A stretch of 64,000 bases of DNA from NCBI GenBank assembly GCA_025677825.1, contig JAIXMO010000082.1, positions 19,053-83,052 of the forward strand. Direction: 5' to 3'. Every line of letters starts with the position of its first letter. Position 1 is the first letter of the stretch. Made by a program: the position numbers and the translations under genes. Under the pieces are notes generated by a model. That model made no database searches, was not told the DNA's origin, and saw nothing but the letters and a program-made list of their open reading frames with translations. Positions 21,330-32,075 of the stretch are shown piece after piece. The DNA comes from Helicostylum pulchrum. Its lineage: Eukaryota > Mucoromycota > Mucoromycetes > Mucorales > Mucoraceae.

Positions 21330-21603
21330 AGTTATTTCATATCAATGATAGTTTAGTCTTGTCTGGCTCCTTTTGTTCCGAGTCTGATTTATATCCCGAT
21401 CACGACAACATCATAGGGTTTAGAGTGGACATTCATATTCTTTTTGATTTCAAGCAAGAAGAATTTGATTGTTTGTGGAGGCTTGTGTCCCTTTGCCCGG
21501 TCAAGACAAACTTGAACATGATATGTCGAAATTATTAAGAGAAGGAAAACTCATGCGGAACGCTTTACGAAATATTCTTTTTCGAGAATATAATTATGCA
21601 TAG
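21330..21603 (+). pseudogene. Decayed Mucoromycota-type gene, 3' part
   Basis: Reads ELFHINDSLVLSG-like, then GFRVDIHILFD, then after a frameshift near 21480 DKLEHDMSKLLREGK. This resembles the downstream half of the same lineage-specific family as 19100-20227, where a GFKVD then KLLREGK order is typical. The LFHI block occurs in both pieces, so this is either a second copy or a duplicated segment. It is not translatable as one frame. Confidence 0.45.
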
Positions 21604-22187
21604 AAAGGGTCAAATTATAAATTACCATAATAAAGTTCATTCCCTTTTTTTTAGAACTATCAAATATGTCTTGAAGTTAATTGTTGTACGCTTTAAAAAA
21701 AAACCAGGTTCATGTCAATGACAAATCAGTCTTTTTATTTGCAGACAAATTTTTTTCGTGAGCTACACAAAAAAAGCTGGTACCATGTATTTAATGAACT
21801 AGAAATCTGCGAAAACCTGAAAAATACCCTTCTCGTGCGTCAAGAGGAGATTTAATCCATTGATTGCCAAGTCCATCGTCTTATCTCTTTTAAAGAACAA
21901 ACTACTAAATATAATGTTTTTAGTATCAGAATCTTTTTAAAGGTCAGTGGGGGTGGGTGGACAAAGTGACTCATATCGATAAAGCGTGGTAAAAACCCAA
22001 AAAGTGACGCAAGCATAAATAAAAAACGGTATACAAAACCATTACCAAAAAGTTGTGACAAGAGTGCATAAAACAAGGATATTTTTTTTTACTTTGTTTA
22101 GCTTTCTGCTATTGGGTTTTTAAACTGAAAATAAAAACTGAGTGGAGTATGGAAACATGCAGACTTTTTTTACTTATTTTTAAAGCT

Positions 22188-22193
22188 CACGTG
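22188..22193. promoter_or_regulatory. CACGTG E-box upstream of the regulator gene
   Basis: A palindromic bHLH site 128 bp upstream of the start of the fungal_trans protein, with a CCAAT box (AACCAATAG, 22209-22213) 16 bp further on. The pair looks like a compact promoter. Sequence evidence only. Confidence 0.35.
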
Positions 22194-22320
22194 CTGGTGC
22201 TTTTTGAACCAATAGGTTGTTAATACCACGGAATAGATCAGAAATAAAATAAAATCACATTCTTTTTTTTATTCTTTTTTTTACCTTTTTTAAAAACTTG
22301 TATGCGTTTTTATATATGAC

Positions 22321-24459
22321 ATGGCAAATAAATCGAATGGTAAAAGAAAAACCCAAGTTAGCGATGTAAAGGAGAGAAAGACTACTGCCTATGACGATAT
22401 TGAATCCCTTCAAATAACATTTTATGAAATTGAATCATGGATCGAAAAGACGACTCCAATGTTGACTCGCATGACAAAAGAATTAGAAAGAGCTTCTGGA
22501 CACTTTGATAAGCGTAGAAAACCAACTCGCAATGTACAAGTTGTTGAACAACAAAAATTGGAACAACAGTTATTACAACTGCAACAGCAACAATTATTAT
22601 GGAAACGAAGTATGCTTTGTGACCAAGAATCTTCTTCTTCTACTACTACTACTACTTCAACAAATGAAAATAACAAATCGATGAAATGGATGTTATCATT
22701 TCAACCTGGTAATTTACTGAGACTAGATACAAATATCACCAGCGTTGAACAATTGATAGAAGCAGTACAAAAGATCAGATTATTACAATCAGAAGAAGAA
22801 AACGAACCTCACCAGCCTAACGCGGAAGAAGACGATCTAGTGGACACGCAATGCCCCTCACCAGCCTCCTCCAACACATCACAACCCGACGTATCTTACG
22901 TTGAATACTGGTTCAACGCGCTTGGTCGTCGCCCCAAGATCTGCCTAGAGAACTACAAACACTGTCGAATGAACCTCAACGGACTCACCAAGAACATTTC
23001 ACCGCAGGCATTAAACTACATTGGCCAAGTTACATGGGATTGTCTGCACCCCAAATATTTTTTAGATTGGACATCCTTTTGGGAAAGATCAGGCGACGCT
23101 CAACGAAACCAAGTGTGTATCGATTCAGGATTAGCAGTGATGTTTTTACATGTAATGAGACACGATAAGGATATTTGTGATAACGCAGAACAAATCGCTG
23201 GCTTTTATTATGATCGTGCTCGTGATGCTTTAATGGATTTCTTCGACGACCATCCAGATTGTGCTACCATTGAAGCTTTGCTCAACCTTTCGACATTTTG
23301 CATCGTATGTAAAAGATACTCACAAGCACGCATCTATATTGGCCTTGTGCTCCATATGGTACTTGACTGTGGTATTCATCAACCTGAATCTTTACCAGCC
23401 GAAAATCTATTACGAAAGCGAAAGTTTTATAAAATTTTACTTGTTCTTTATTCCAACGACTACAGTCTAAGTGTATTTACCGGCGACCCTACTTTAATTG
23501 CAGGTACCGATATCAACATTGACTTTTACCGACTTATCACCATCAACCAACAACTCGTAGAATTAAACAAAACCGCCACCGAACCAGTCAATTTTGATAA
23601 CAATAAGACCTTGGTAAAAGAACTTTATTTTGTATTCACTGTCGAGTTTGCAAAGATATGTACCAACATCAATTCGTTAATCGATCGAGGTTCGTCAAAA
23701 AAACAATTGCTGGCTCAAGAAAAGTTTTTGACTCTTTGGAGACTCAAGTTACCTGAAAAGTTCAAACCTGAAAATCATGATTTTAATCAGTACGAACAAA
23801 TTAGAAAGAAGAAGGAATCCGCTGCTGTGAAAGATATTACGTCGGTGGTAGATGCAGAAACTTTAGAGGCACATGCTGCGCTGATGCTTAAAATACAATA
23901 TGAATCACAGTGGATTATTTTACACAAGGCTGTACTATCCAGTATCCGAAACTCAAGTCCTACACCAACACAACTAGAAGAAGAAACCAGGTCCAATAAT
24001 ATATGTGCCAATTCTGCAGATACGTTAGTCGAGATGGCTGAGACTGTGTCTCGATGCTTTGGATGGTGCGTCTGTCAACAATTTGTTACCTGTGTCTATC
24101 ACGCATCGACAGTGTATTGCGGCCAAGCACTTGTCAAGGACAACACAGAGCTAAGAAATAAAGCCAAAGATATGATCCATCGCATTATGCGTATTTTAGA
24201 TACAGGAGGAGCAAACCACGAAGGATTTCCAGACGATATGACGGAATGCCTTTGTGAATTCCTAACCAACCACGGCATGCATGACGACAACGTAGAATGT
24301 TCTTGTAGTGTAATTGACGATATACCAACCATATCCTCAATACCAACTTTAGGCCCATTAGATGGTATGGATATGATCAATACCGGGTTGCTTCCGCCAA
24401 CTCATAAACATTTAAAGAAGTTAAAACATGTCTCTGACATGGTCATAGATCAACAGTAA
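22321..24459 (+). CDS. Fungal-specific transcription factor-domain protein
   Basis: An intronless gene for 712 residues. Residues 1-130 contain a basic start (KSNGKRKTQ), a helical segment and a Gln/Leu-rich coiled coil. From about residue 190 the protein matches the middle homology region of Zn2Cys6 regulators (Fungal_trans): YVEYWFNALGRRP, HPKYFLDWTSFW, ALLNLSTFCIVCKR, ARIYIGLVLHMVLDCGIH. A six-cysteine zinc cluster, normally near the N-terminus, is not present, and the DNA just upstream of the ATG does not encode one. The protein therefore either acts without direct DNA binding, as a partner, or has lost or hidden the domain in a distant exon. It converges with the GDPase gene downstream. 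Confidence 0.8.
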   Translation: MANKSNGKRKTQVSDVKERKTTAYDDIESLQITFYEIESWIEKTTPMLTRMTKELERASGHFDKRRKPTRNVQVVEQQKLEQQLLQLQQQQLLWKRSMLCDQESSSSTTTTTSTNENNKSMKWMLSFQPGNLLRLDTNITSVEQLIEAVQKIRLLQSEEENEPHQPNAEEDDLVDTQCPSPASSNTSQPDVSYVEYWFNALGRRPKICLENYKHCRMNLNGLTKNISPQALNYIGQVTWDCLHPKYFLDWTSFWERSGDAQRNQVCIDSGLAVMFLHVMRHDKDICDNAEQIAGFYYDRARDALMDFFDDHPDCATIEALLNLSTFCIVCKRYSQARIYIGLVLHMVLDCGIHQPESLPAENLLRKRKFYKILLVLYSNDYSLSVFTGDPTLIAGTDINIDFYRLITINQQLVELNKTATEPVNFDNNKTLVKELYFVFTVEFAKICTNINSLIDRGSSKKQLLAQEKFLTLWRLKLPEKFKPENHDFNQYEQIRKKKESAAVKDITSVVDAETLEAHAALMLKIQYESQWIILHKAVLSSIRNSSPTPTQLEEETRSNNICANSADTLVEMAETVSRCFGWCVCQQFVTCVYHASTVYCGQALVKDNTELRNKAKDMIHRIMRILDTGGANHEGFPDDMTECLCEFLTNHGMHDDNVECSCSVIDDIPTISSIPTLGPLDGMDMINTGLLPPTHKHLKKLKHVSDMVIDQQ

Positions 24460-24553
24460 ATAATTGTTTTGTGCATTATCTCTATCTATTTATCTACATA
24501 TTTATTTAATGATAATAAAAAAGGAAGAAAAAAAATTCTAAATGTCTTTTTTT

Positions 24554-25963
24554 TTAATTTTTGCATAATTGGTTTTGATCAATCATGGTAATAGAAGCAC
24601 CTAAACACCATCCAGTTTCAGCATCACGAATCTTTTTAGCTGTACGCACCAGGCGTTCGGGAGGCACTTCGTATCCAATACGTAACAAGGCATGAGTATA
24701 AGTTAAATCAAGGCAATAATCAGGAGACTTTTGCAACACGTCTAAAGCATTTGGTATATATCGAAATAATTCGGGGTCTCCGTTACACACTTTGTAAGCC
24801 AATTCACCAAACTCACGTACAGTAAAATCACTGAGCATACCCAACGGTTCAGTTAAATCATAAAAGAACGAAAACAGGTATAAATCACGATCTGAAAAAT
24901 TATCTGTAATGGAAGGTTGATAGATACCATTAAACCCACAAGGACTAATTGGACAGGTCTTTTCCTTTTCAAATATTTTTTCAATGACTGCGCGACAAGC
25001 GGCATGTCCAGCGCCTGTACCTACCAACTCTACATTTTTAGTCACTGTAAAATCGGTCCATTTGATCATCTCTTTATGTCCTTTTGGTAAACAAGGATGG
25101 TGTACACTATTGGGTACAGTATCTTTCCAACTCTTTACGATTTGTTCCTTCGCTCTTCTTCTTGCTTCCATTAACCCGAATCCAAGGTACGAATGTTGAT
25201 ACAAGTTATAATCTCGGTTGGCGTATGATAATTGGTACTGATGATCTCCAGCCATCATATCCAATTCCGGTTCCATGACAATCTGCGTTGACGCACCACC
25301 TAAATCAAACGTAGCAACTGAAGTTCCATTTGGTTTTAAATTTCCTAACAAATAATTGACAGTAATCCAAGCATAAACACCTTCGTCTGTACCCTCCATA
25401 ATTTCGATACTATTGACTGGGAAAGGGTACTGTTCTTCAATGGTTTTACGCACAGCGTTCAGTATATCTCTACTTTTTTCTGTGCCCAACAGTCTAAGAC
25501 CTGCTGTTGCTTTGACAGCAATCGGTGTACAGTGATGCATATCTTTCGGTACACTTTCAACAGCCAATTGTAACAAATCGTGTAAAGAATCTGCAGCATC
25601 TTGAGGTGCATAGCTGGACAATCCAGGTGAAATCATCTTGAATACTTCGTTTTCTAATTCGGGGTACTGTTTACAATGATTAAATTTATAAATATGGACA
25701 CGCGAACCAGAAGATCCTGCATCAATCATGATTGCATACTGTATAATTGGTTTACCAGGATATGCCACTGAACAATGATCAGAAGCAGAGTCTTGTATTA
25801 CTTGAAAACAGAAATATATATATTACATAAGGAAAACCTTCTTTTTTTTTAAAAAAAAATTATTGTTATTACCTTGATAAGAATAATTAGGTATTAAAAA
25901 AAAGGATAAAATAAATAATATCAAAAAGGTTATTAAAAGCACCCATTGTTTTTTATTGGTCAT
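24554..25963 (-). CDS. GDA1: Golgi guanosine-diphosphatase/apyrase (GDA1/CD39)
   Basis: Hydrolyses GDP (or UDP) to the monophosphate in the Golgi lumen, which sustains nucleotide-sugar antiport during glycosylation. Two exons, 25963-25873 and 25800-24554, join with one base carried over and give about 445 residues. Residues 8-24 form a single membrane anchor near the N-terminus (type II topology). Apyrase regions are clear: IDAGSSGSRVHIYKF, ATAGLRLL, IMEGTDEGVYAWI, TFDLGGASTQIVM and SYLGFGLMEARRR. Codons upstream of 25963 stay open but offer no ATG, so 25963 is the preferred start. The symbol follows the yeast orthologue; nucleotide preference cannot be read from sequence. Confidence 0.9.
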
Positions 25964-26171
25964 CTTGAGCTTGCTAAACCAACTTTGACGTTGTTGTTTA
26001 ATTTGTATCGAACTCGTTCGCTGATGCGAGGACGAAGGTAACGGTAGGTACTCTGGAATGGTAATTTTGAAAGATGGAAAAAAAAAAGGAGGGAGTGTAT
26101 AAACACCAAAAAAATAGTTAGTTGGGAAAGAGAGGTGGTTTTAAACTGAGTTTTATTTAATACGCATTAGG

Positions 26172-26554
26172 AAAATAGTGTATAGTGCAACAAACTTGTG
26201 AGAGTCACGGACTCTATAAATAATATCAGAAATTGGGACTAGAGTGCATCTACTTTTAAACCTTCAACTTTTAGCTTCGATTTTCCCCCTTTTTTTCTTT
26301 TTGATAAAACGCGACGGCAAACCTTTTTTAACATAACATAATCAAATGGAACTGTTTAAAGAGCATTATTAAAAGAATTGCCCAAGTTTTTTTTGCATAT
26401 CACTTTTACTTCTTTCAAAAAGGTGAGTTGAAGTTTGAATATTTTAGCACTGTGGTTTACTTGGAGTGGATTTCAACCCCGATTTCCCCCTCTTTTATCT
26501 TTTTTCTTTTAGATAAAACACGACGGCAAACCTTTTTAAGCATAAAACAATCAG
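26172..26554 (+). repeat. Duplicated 5' segment of an element
   Basis: A block of about 52 bp at 26302-26353 (ending ATGGAACTG) recurs diverged at 26512-26563 (ending ATGGAATTG); both contain CGACGGCAAACCTTTTT and a pyrimidine-rich stretch before it. The second copy leads into the 218-codon frame at 26555. The first is a truncated copy. The word GAAAATAGTGTAT at 26172-26184 matches a sequence near 28645. Confidence 0.6.
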
Positions 26555-27211
26555 ATGGAATTGGTTATGAACGGTCCAAGTACCTTGCCGTACAACAATA
26601 TCAAGGGAAAAGTACTTGAATGGTTTCGATCAGTACCAAAGTTCCAAAGAAACATTCCTACTTTACAGAACGAACTTCGAACTGTGATCCCTACTGCTTT
26701 TGAGGAACTTTATTGTCATGCGATTAATGGGCTGAATCAAACAAAGGAAATATTGCTGGAAACTCCAAATACGGAAGCTACAAACAAACGAGCAATTGAT
26801 TGTCTTGACAGTTATATTAAAGCTCTGGGCAACATTCACAAAAAGCGTTTTGAGGAAACCCCAACTGACAATTGCGAAACGCTCTCGGTAGAATCAGCTT
26901 CTACGCTTGATACCCCCTCCCTTAATGTGTCTACTTCTGCTACCATCTCTATCCCCAGTTCCTCTCGCGGTTTGAAGCGCAAGGATCAAGAGAAAAATTG
27001 GGAATTCATTGACGAGTATCGCACTCAACATGGCTCCAACATGGACTGGGAGGAATGCTTCTCAGAAGGAAAGAAAAAAGGGTTATTGCGATGGGAACCT
27101 AGTTTATCCATTGAACATAACTATGATTGGAAGATAATACCTTACGACATAATAATAACTCCTTTGAGCTTACTAATTACTCTTGTGCTATCTATCTTTT
27201 ATCCATCATAG
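26555..27211 (+). CDS. Unknown protein within a mobile-element region
   Basis: An open frame of 218 residues that I do not recognise. The N-terminal half is helical with LEWFRSVPKFQRNIPTLQNEL and KRAIDCLDSYIKALGNIHKK. The middle is Ser/Thr-rich. Near the end NWEFIDEYRTQHGSNMDWEE has an aromatic/acidic pattern, followed by a hydrophobic C-terminus. It lies directly downstream of a duplicated 5' segment and upstream of transposase and other relics, so it is probably an element-associated or recently duplicated accessory gene. Alternatively the last hydrophobic segment is read-through after a lost splice site. Confidence 0.4.
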   Translation: MELVMNGPSTLPYNNIKGKVLEWFRSVPKFQRNIPTLQNELRTVIPTAFEELYCHAINGLNQTKEILLETPNTEATNKRAIDCLDSYIKALGNIHKKRFEETPTDNCETLSVESASTLDTPSLNVSTSATISIPSSSRGLKRKDQEKNWEFIDEYRTQHGSNMDWEECFSEGKKKGLLRWEPSLSIEHNYDWKIIPYDIIITPLSLLITLVLSIFYPS

Positions 27212-27281
27212 TAATTATGGATCCGATAGATCACATCTCCTGCTATTTATTCTCAATTCAATCATGTCCTGAAAGTATGAC

Positions 27282-27811
27282 TTAACAATGTTTATCCGTA
27301 TATAATATCAAAGTTGATTTTCCTTCAATGAGAAAATGGGCAAGTGCCACTAGGGACTCCAAGGACTTGTTTTCCAAATGGTCGGAGACAGTTTGTTTGT
27401 TGATCAGGAAACAATATTTCGCCCAGCCAGTACATGGGAGCTTTTTGGCAAATGGAAACTCTTGGCATTCGATTGTTATACCGAAGAGTTCTTGAGAAGT
27501 ATTATGCACTACAACAGCCAAAACTATTGGAAGCGCGCCGTAACATTTTTTTTTATAGATAGGGAATAGTCCATAAGTCGACGGAAAAAATTCATATCAG
27601 CCGAGCATTGGATTTCAATAAGAAGTGGAGAATGACCTTTGAGATCTTTACGGTTTAAAGGGCAATATAATACATCTGATCGCTTAAAATTTGGCCATTC
27701 TGTTGGTTTTGTGGAATATTTATTGGAAGCATTGTCACCTACGCGTTCAAAAAAAGAAGCTGTCGAGATGGATGTAGACGACGAAACCTTCCCTCTCGGA
27801 AATATTACCAA
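27282..27811 (-). pseudogene. Fragment of a Mucorales-type repeated gene
   Basis: Two minus-strand frames (27811-27524 and 27521-27282) read as one protein with a frameshift at about 27522: LKGHSPLLIEIQCSADMNF, then MAVVVHNTSQE, GWAKYCFLINKQTVSDHL and LVALAHFLIEG. The combination of LIEIQ, WAK-C-L and L.ALA.FL.E is one I recall from a repeated Mucorales family of unknown function. It overlaps the plus-strand transposase frame, so one of the two is fortuitous here or one element inserted into the other. Confidence 0.45.
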
Positions 27812-28563
27812 CTACAATACTTACGTTGATAGGAAACCGCCTGAAAAAGACTTGACCACAATAAAGGAGAAAAATATTAAAAATAAGAAGCATGAACCCA
27901 AGACTGAATTCAACAGCTACACAGACAAAGACAAGGCTAGATTTTTTATCCTTATCTACGACCATGGTATGAATCCTAATCAAGCTTGGAAAGCGCATGG
28001 TCATATATCAAGGACAACCGCTTATAGATGGTACGCAAAGGATCAAAGAAAGGTCAACAAAGAAATTGCAGACGATGAAGAGTCTTCAGTTAAGAGAGCA
28101 GGTCGACCAAAACTATTAAACGAAGACCATACGAAACACCTAAAACAAGAATTTAAAGATAATCCATCAGTAACGGTCGAACAAGCTCAGGTACTGTAAC
28201 TAGCCACTACTTTGAATTGCTCATGCCGGTCCATAATGTCCATCGTTTTTGCAACAAAATTAAAGATTTTTATCTTATTATGGACAATGCACCCATCCAT
28301 ACAGCCAAGGATATGGAGAGGTATATCATTCAGCGAGGCTACAGATGTGTGTACCTCCCGCCATACTCCCCTGAGCTTAAACCTATTGAGCAATTCTGAC
28401 ATGCGGTCAAGAGTAAGCTCAAGAGGGAGGGGCTCTTAAAAACTGAAACACTTTCGACCAGGATTACCGATGCATGCAATGATGTATTGTACAGTGATCT
28501 TGAAGGTTCTGCTCGCTACTCTGTTAAAAAATTCGATGTTTGTTTAGCGAAAGAGCCTTTGTA
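27639..28563 (+). mobile_element. Broken Tc1/mariner-like transposase
   Basis: The first part (to 28198) includes a helix-turn-helix region, KARFFILIYDHGMNPNQAWK then SRTTAYRWYAK, and a KRAGRPKLL segment typical of the DNA-binding half. After a break at about 28190-28200 the second part resumes in another frame with GTVTSHYFELL, then the catalytic strand FYLIMDNAPIHTA and LPPYSPELKPIEQF, the second Asp and the Glu of the DDE triad. An in-frame stop follows EQF, and the tail reaches 28563. The block holding the first catalytic Asp is missing. The element is therefore deleted, frameshifted and inactive. A GAAAATAGTGT word at 28646-28656 downstream may be a terminal-repeat remnant. Confidence 0.65.
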
Positions 28564-28811
28564 ATAAATAAATTTTACTTTCTCTGAAAATGTCTCCAAA
28601 AGTGTTCCGATATTAATTGGGCAAGTGTTCCCAATAATTTCTGAAAATAGTGTATATACATCCAATTTACGTCACAAAAAAAAAGTTACCCAACTCTGAT
28701 CAAACACACTGCCAATAACAATCTACCTTTTTTTTTTTTTCCTTCTTGCACTTCAAAAGCTTCTTTTTTTAATTTCTTTTGAATTTTGTTATTACTATTA
28801 AACTTTTTTTT

Positions 28812-30424
28812 ATGGAGCAACACGAAGAAAAAGTTACAGCTTTACTTCCAGGTAAAAACAGAGAAAAAAACTCGATAACAACGACAACAACAATAGGCTG
28901 CATAATCTCTCTCTCTTTAAACAAATGGACTGACACCGTTTTTTATTATTATTATACCTAGGGTCACCGTTACCGACCAATCATTTACGCCATGTTCTTG
29001 TAGCTGCTAAAGACGGAAGAACTGGCCAAGACATTCAACTGCACTACACACACGAAAAAGTGATAGGAAATGGTTCGTTTGGTGTAGTCTATCAAGCCAA
29101 ACTTATGAACACTGGAGAAAACGCTGCAATCAAAAAAGTCTTGCAAGATAAACGATTCAAGGTATTCTCAAGCAGCGAAATTAAAAACGAAAGAGAAAAC
29201 TAACTTTTTTAAACAATAGAATCGTGAGTTGGAAATGATGAGAATGATGCAACATCCTAATGTATGTGCGTTACAAGCTTATTTTTATAATCAAGGTGAA
29301 AAGGTAACAAAAAAAAAAAAAAAAAAAAAAAAAGATAACCACTAGCAATAATAATAATAACTAAATCCAATATACACAGAGAGACGAGATATATTTAAAC
29401 TTGGTTTTGGAATATGTACCCGAAACAGTGTACCGAGTTGCTCGTCATTATGCCAAAATTAGACAGCCTATACCCATTTTGCAGGTCAAGATTTATATGT
29501 ATCAATTATATAGAGCGTTGGCTTACTGTCATAGTATTGGCATCTGTCATCGAGATATTAAACCTCAAAATTTATTATTGGATCCGATAACGGGCGTATT
29601 AAAACTATGTGATTTTGGAAGGTAAAAAAAAAAAAAAAAAAATATGTACAAATATAAGTACACACACTAAAACTTATGTATATAGTGCAAAGATATTAAA
29701 CTCGGGTGATTCTAACGTATCGTATATTTGCTCTCGTTACTACCGTGCACCCGAACTGATCTTTGGAGCAGCCGAGTACTCTACCAAAATAGATATCTGG
29801 TCCGCAGGTTGTGTGATGGGAGAACTCTTATTGGGACAACCCTTGTTCCCAGGAGAAAGTGGTATTGACCAATTAGTAGAGATTATTAAAGTACTAGGAA
29901 CACCATCAAGAGAACAGATAGAACTGATGAACCCAAATTACAACGATCATAAATTCCCACTGATTAAACCACATCCATTTTCAAAGGTAAATAAAATAAA
30001 TAAATCAAAAAGCAGTAAACTTGGACTTTTTAAAATTTGTAAAAGATATTTAGATTAAGAACACCACTGGAAGCTATTGATTTAATGTCGCTTATTTTAC
30101 AATATAACCCTTTAGCTAGACCAAGTGCTAGTGAAGCTCTGGTTCATCCTTTCTTTGATGAGTTGAGAGACCCTGATACAAAAATGTCGACAGGCAAAGA
30201 ATTACCACCTTTATTTAATTTCTCACTTGGAGGTAACACGCAAAACTGTTTTTTTTTCTACGTGTAAATTAACCGTTTCATCTTTTTTAGAATTATCGAT
30301 TCAGCCTGAATTCAGTAATATGCTCGTACCACCACACGCTTATGATGAATTGTTATCGAGAGGTATAAATATAAATGAATTTGAGCCTATCCCTGCTGAA
30401 GGTTTACGTATCGTGCTGGATTAA
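28812..30424 (+). CDS. GSK3: Glycogen synthase kinase 3 (shaggy-type)
   Basis: Ser/Thr kinase acting on primed substrates in cell-fate, stress and metabolic signalling. Seven phase-consistent exons (28812-28851, 28962-29161, 29220-29303, 29380-29621, 29686-29986, 30046-30232, 30291-30424) give about 395 residues, the normal length. Visible motifs: glycine loop [46 protein letters not shown], activation-loop [16 protein letters not shown] with its regulatory Tyr, and the family tail ([22 protein letters not shown]). The sixth-exon acceptor is placed at 30045/30046 because it alone restores the conserved FRLRTP motif; the more obvious TTTAG a few bases on shifts the frame. Converges with the glycosyltransferase gene. 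Confidence 0.95.
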
Positions 30425-30542
30425 AAACGGAGATTCCCCTGTCTTTTTTGCTGTAAAACATATTCTCCTATTCCAAGTCGAACTTTAATTATATATTTAT
30501 AAAATTATTTATTTGTAAAAAAAAAAAAAAAAAATTGTTTTT

Positions 30543-32075
30543 TTATAGTAATGATGATGATGTATTATGTGGTTGTTGTTGTTGTATAGGTGCAAAAGAA
30601 CCATCGACACCCATTTCTGTACCTCTTCTTAATTCGGCTTCAGAAAAGAAGGGATCTTCATAAGGAGGATTTTGATGGTAGTAAGATTGAATATCATGTT
30701 GTTCAGTTTGTTGTCTAGTTTGATAGGTATCATCGTTCATATTACTCATTTCGATTTTTAAATGTTGATCGTAGTGTTCCTTTTCATCGTCTTGTTTTCC
30801 AATATCAGCAGCTAATTCATTACCAATACCAGCACGAGTACCCCAACCAACTTCATGTAACGTAAATAAAGCATAAATCTTCATGATTGCAAAGTAATAA
30901 TTAAAGAGTAACCAAGCGGGTAATACCCAAATATCTTTTGGTCTCTTTAAGAAATGAGGAAGTAATTTGATAAATCTTGTTAATAATAACCAAATAATAT
31001 AAGAGATTGCGATATTCCAACCGGGTAAAGGAGGATTTGTAGGACCAGCTCTTTGTTCTTGTAAAGAAGCAAAAACACCTACCAGAATGGGACCAGCTAA
31101 TAGAGTAAGTGGATTAAAGATTTTATCTACCATTGTAAAAGCGACAAAAGGATGTCTAGACCAAATATATCTTTCAGTGAAAAGAGACCTAAAGTCGGAA
31201 CGCCAAGTGTTACGAGTCCAGCGAAGTACTTGTTTAACAAATCTCCAATTATTTTTAAACGTTGAATACAACTCAGCTTCTTTACAAATCTGCGCGTATG
31301 TATTCCATCCATGCGAGACCATCCAACGTGTCAAAAATTTATCATCGCCTGAATTTAAAGGGTATTTACCTAACCAAAGATCATTGGTAAAACAGTATTG
31401 AAATGCGGGATCCTTTAAAATAAGCGTACGATAGGCTGCAGTACGTCCCGAAAGACAACATATACCACCATCAATATGTGTAGAAGCAGCAATTTCAATG
31501 TTACGACTAGTTAATCTAAAGCCTGCTAATATCTCCCACATGGTTTGATGGCCATTAGGATCAACAGCATGAACAGTTTGACTTGTACCAACACCACCCA
31601 TTTTTAAATCTTCAAAGCAAGCCAAGATATAATCCAACATTGTAGGTTTCCAAATGGCATCATCATCAGAAAAGACAACAATTTCAGTTGTAGCAGCATT
31701 TACACCTTTAACCATTTGTAGTCTTTTATTTGCTTTTGATACAGTTAATACTCTAATTTTGGTTGGATCAACTTCATCCGCTAATTCTTGTAATGGTCCC
31801 CTCATGCTTGTCTCTGTGATAATAATAATTTCTTTTGGTCCACATGCCAACCAACTTCTGGCTGCGATCTTGAACTCTTCACCTGCATCAATGGTTGGTA
31901 CAATAATCGTTACATCTCTTTCTCCTGTATAAGTTGGATTTTGCTTGGGTTGCTTGGGTTGATAAACTAACCAAGCAGCTACTTTAATAAAAAACCAGAG
32001 GTATCTATAAAACCCAATAATTCCAAACGGTAAAAAAAAGGGTAATAACCCTAAATCATTGGTCAGGTACAACAT
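30543..32075 (-). CDS. GT2 polysaccharide synthase, Cps1-like
   Basis: An intronless gene for 510 residues. This is a processive family 2 glycosyltransferase of the hyaluronan/chitin-synthase superfamily, most like fungal Cps1 proteins. The N-terminus has hydrophobic segments (about residues 8-40). The catalytic domain has VTIIVPTIDAGEEF, VVFSDDDAIW (nucleotide-sugar Asp), NSGDDKFLTRW (acceptor Asp) and QVLRWTRNTWRSD, the QxxRW processivity motif. Three more hydrophobic segments follow (about residues 325-420). The C-terminal 90 residues are polar and Gln-rich. It probably acts at the plasma membrane making a cell-wall or capsule polymer. The product cannot be assigned from sequence. Confidence 0.88.
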   Translation of the reverse strand: MLYLTNDLGLLPFFLPFGIIGFYRYLWFFIKVAAWLVYQPKQPKQNPTYTGERDVTIIVPTIDAGEEFKIAARSWLACGPKEIIIITETSMRGPLQELADEVDPTKIRVLTVSKANKRLQMVKGVNAATTEIVVFSDDDAIWKPTMLDYILACFEDLKMGGVGTSQTVHAVDPNGHQTMWEILAGFRLTSRNIEIAASTHIDGGICCLSGRTAAYRTLILKDPAFQYCFTNDLWLGKYPLNSGDDKFLTRWMVSHGWNTYAQICKEAELYSTFKNNWRFVKQVLRWTRNTWRSDFRSLFTERYIWSRHPFVAFTMVDKIFNPLTLLAGPILVGVFASLQEQRAGPTNPPLPGWNIAISYIIWLLLTRFIKLLPHFLKRPKDIWVLPAWLLFNYYFAIMKIYALFTLHEVGWGTRAGIGNELAADIGKQDDEKEHYDQHLKIEMSNMNDDTYQTRQQTEQHDIQSYYHQNPPYEDPFFSEAELRRGTEMGVDGSFAPIQQQQPHNTSSSLL

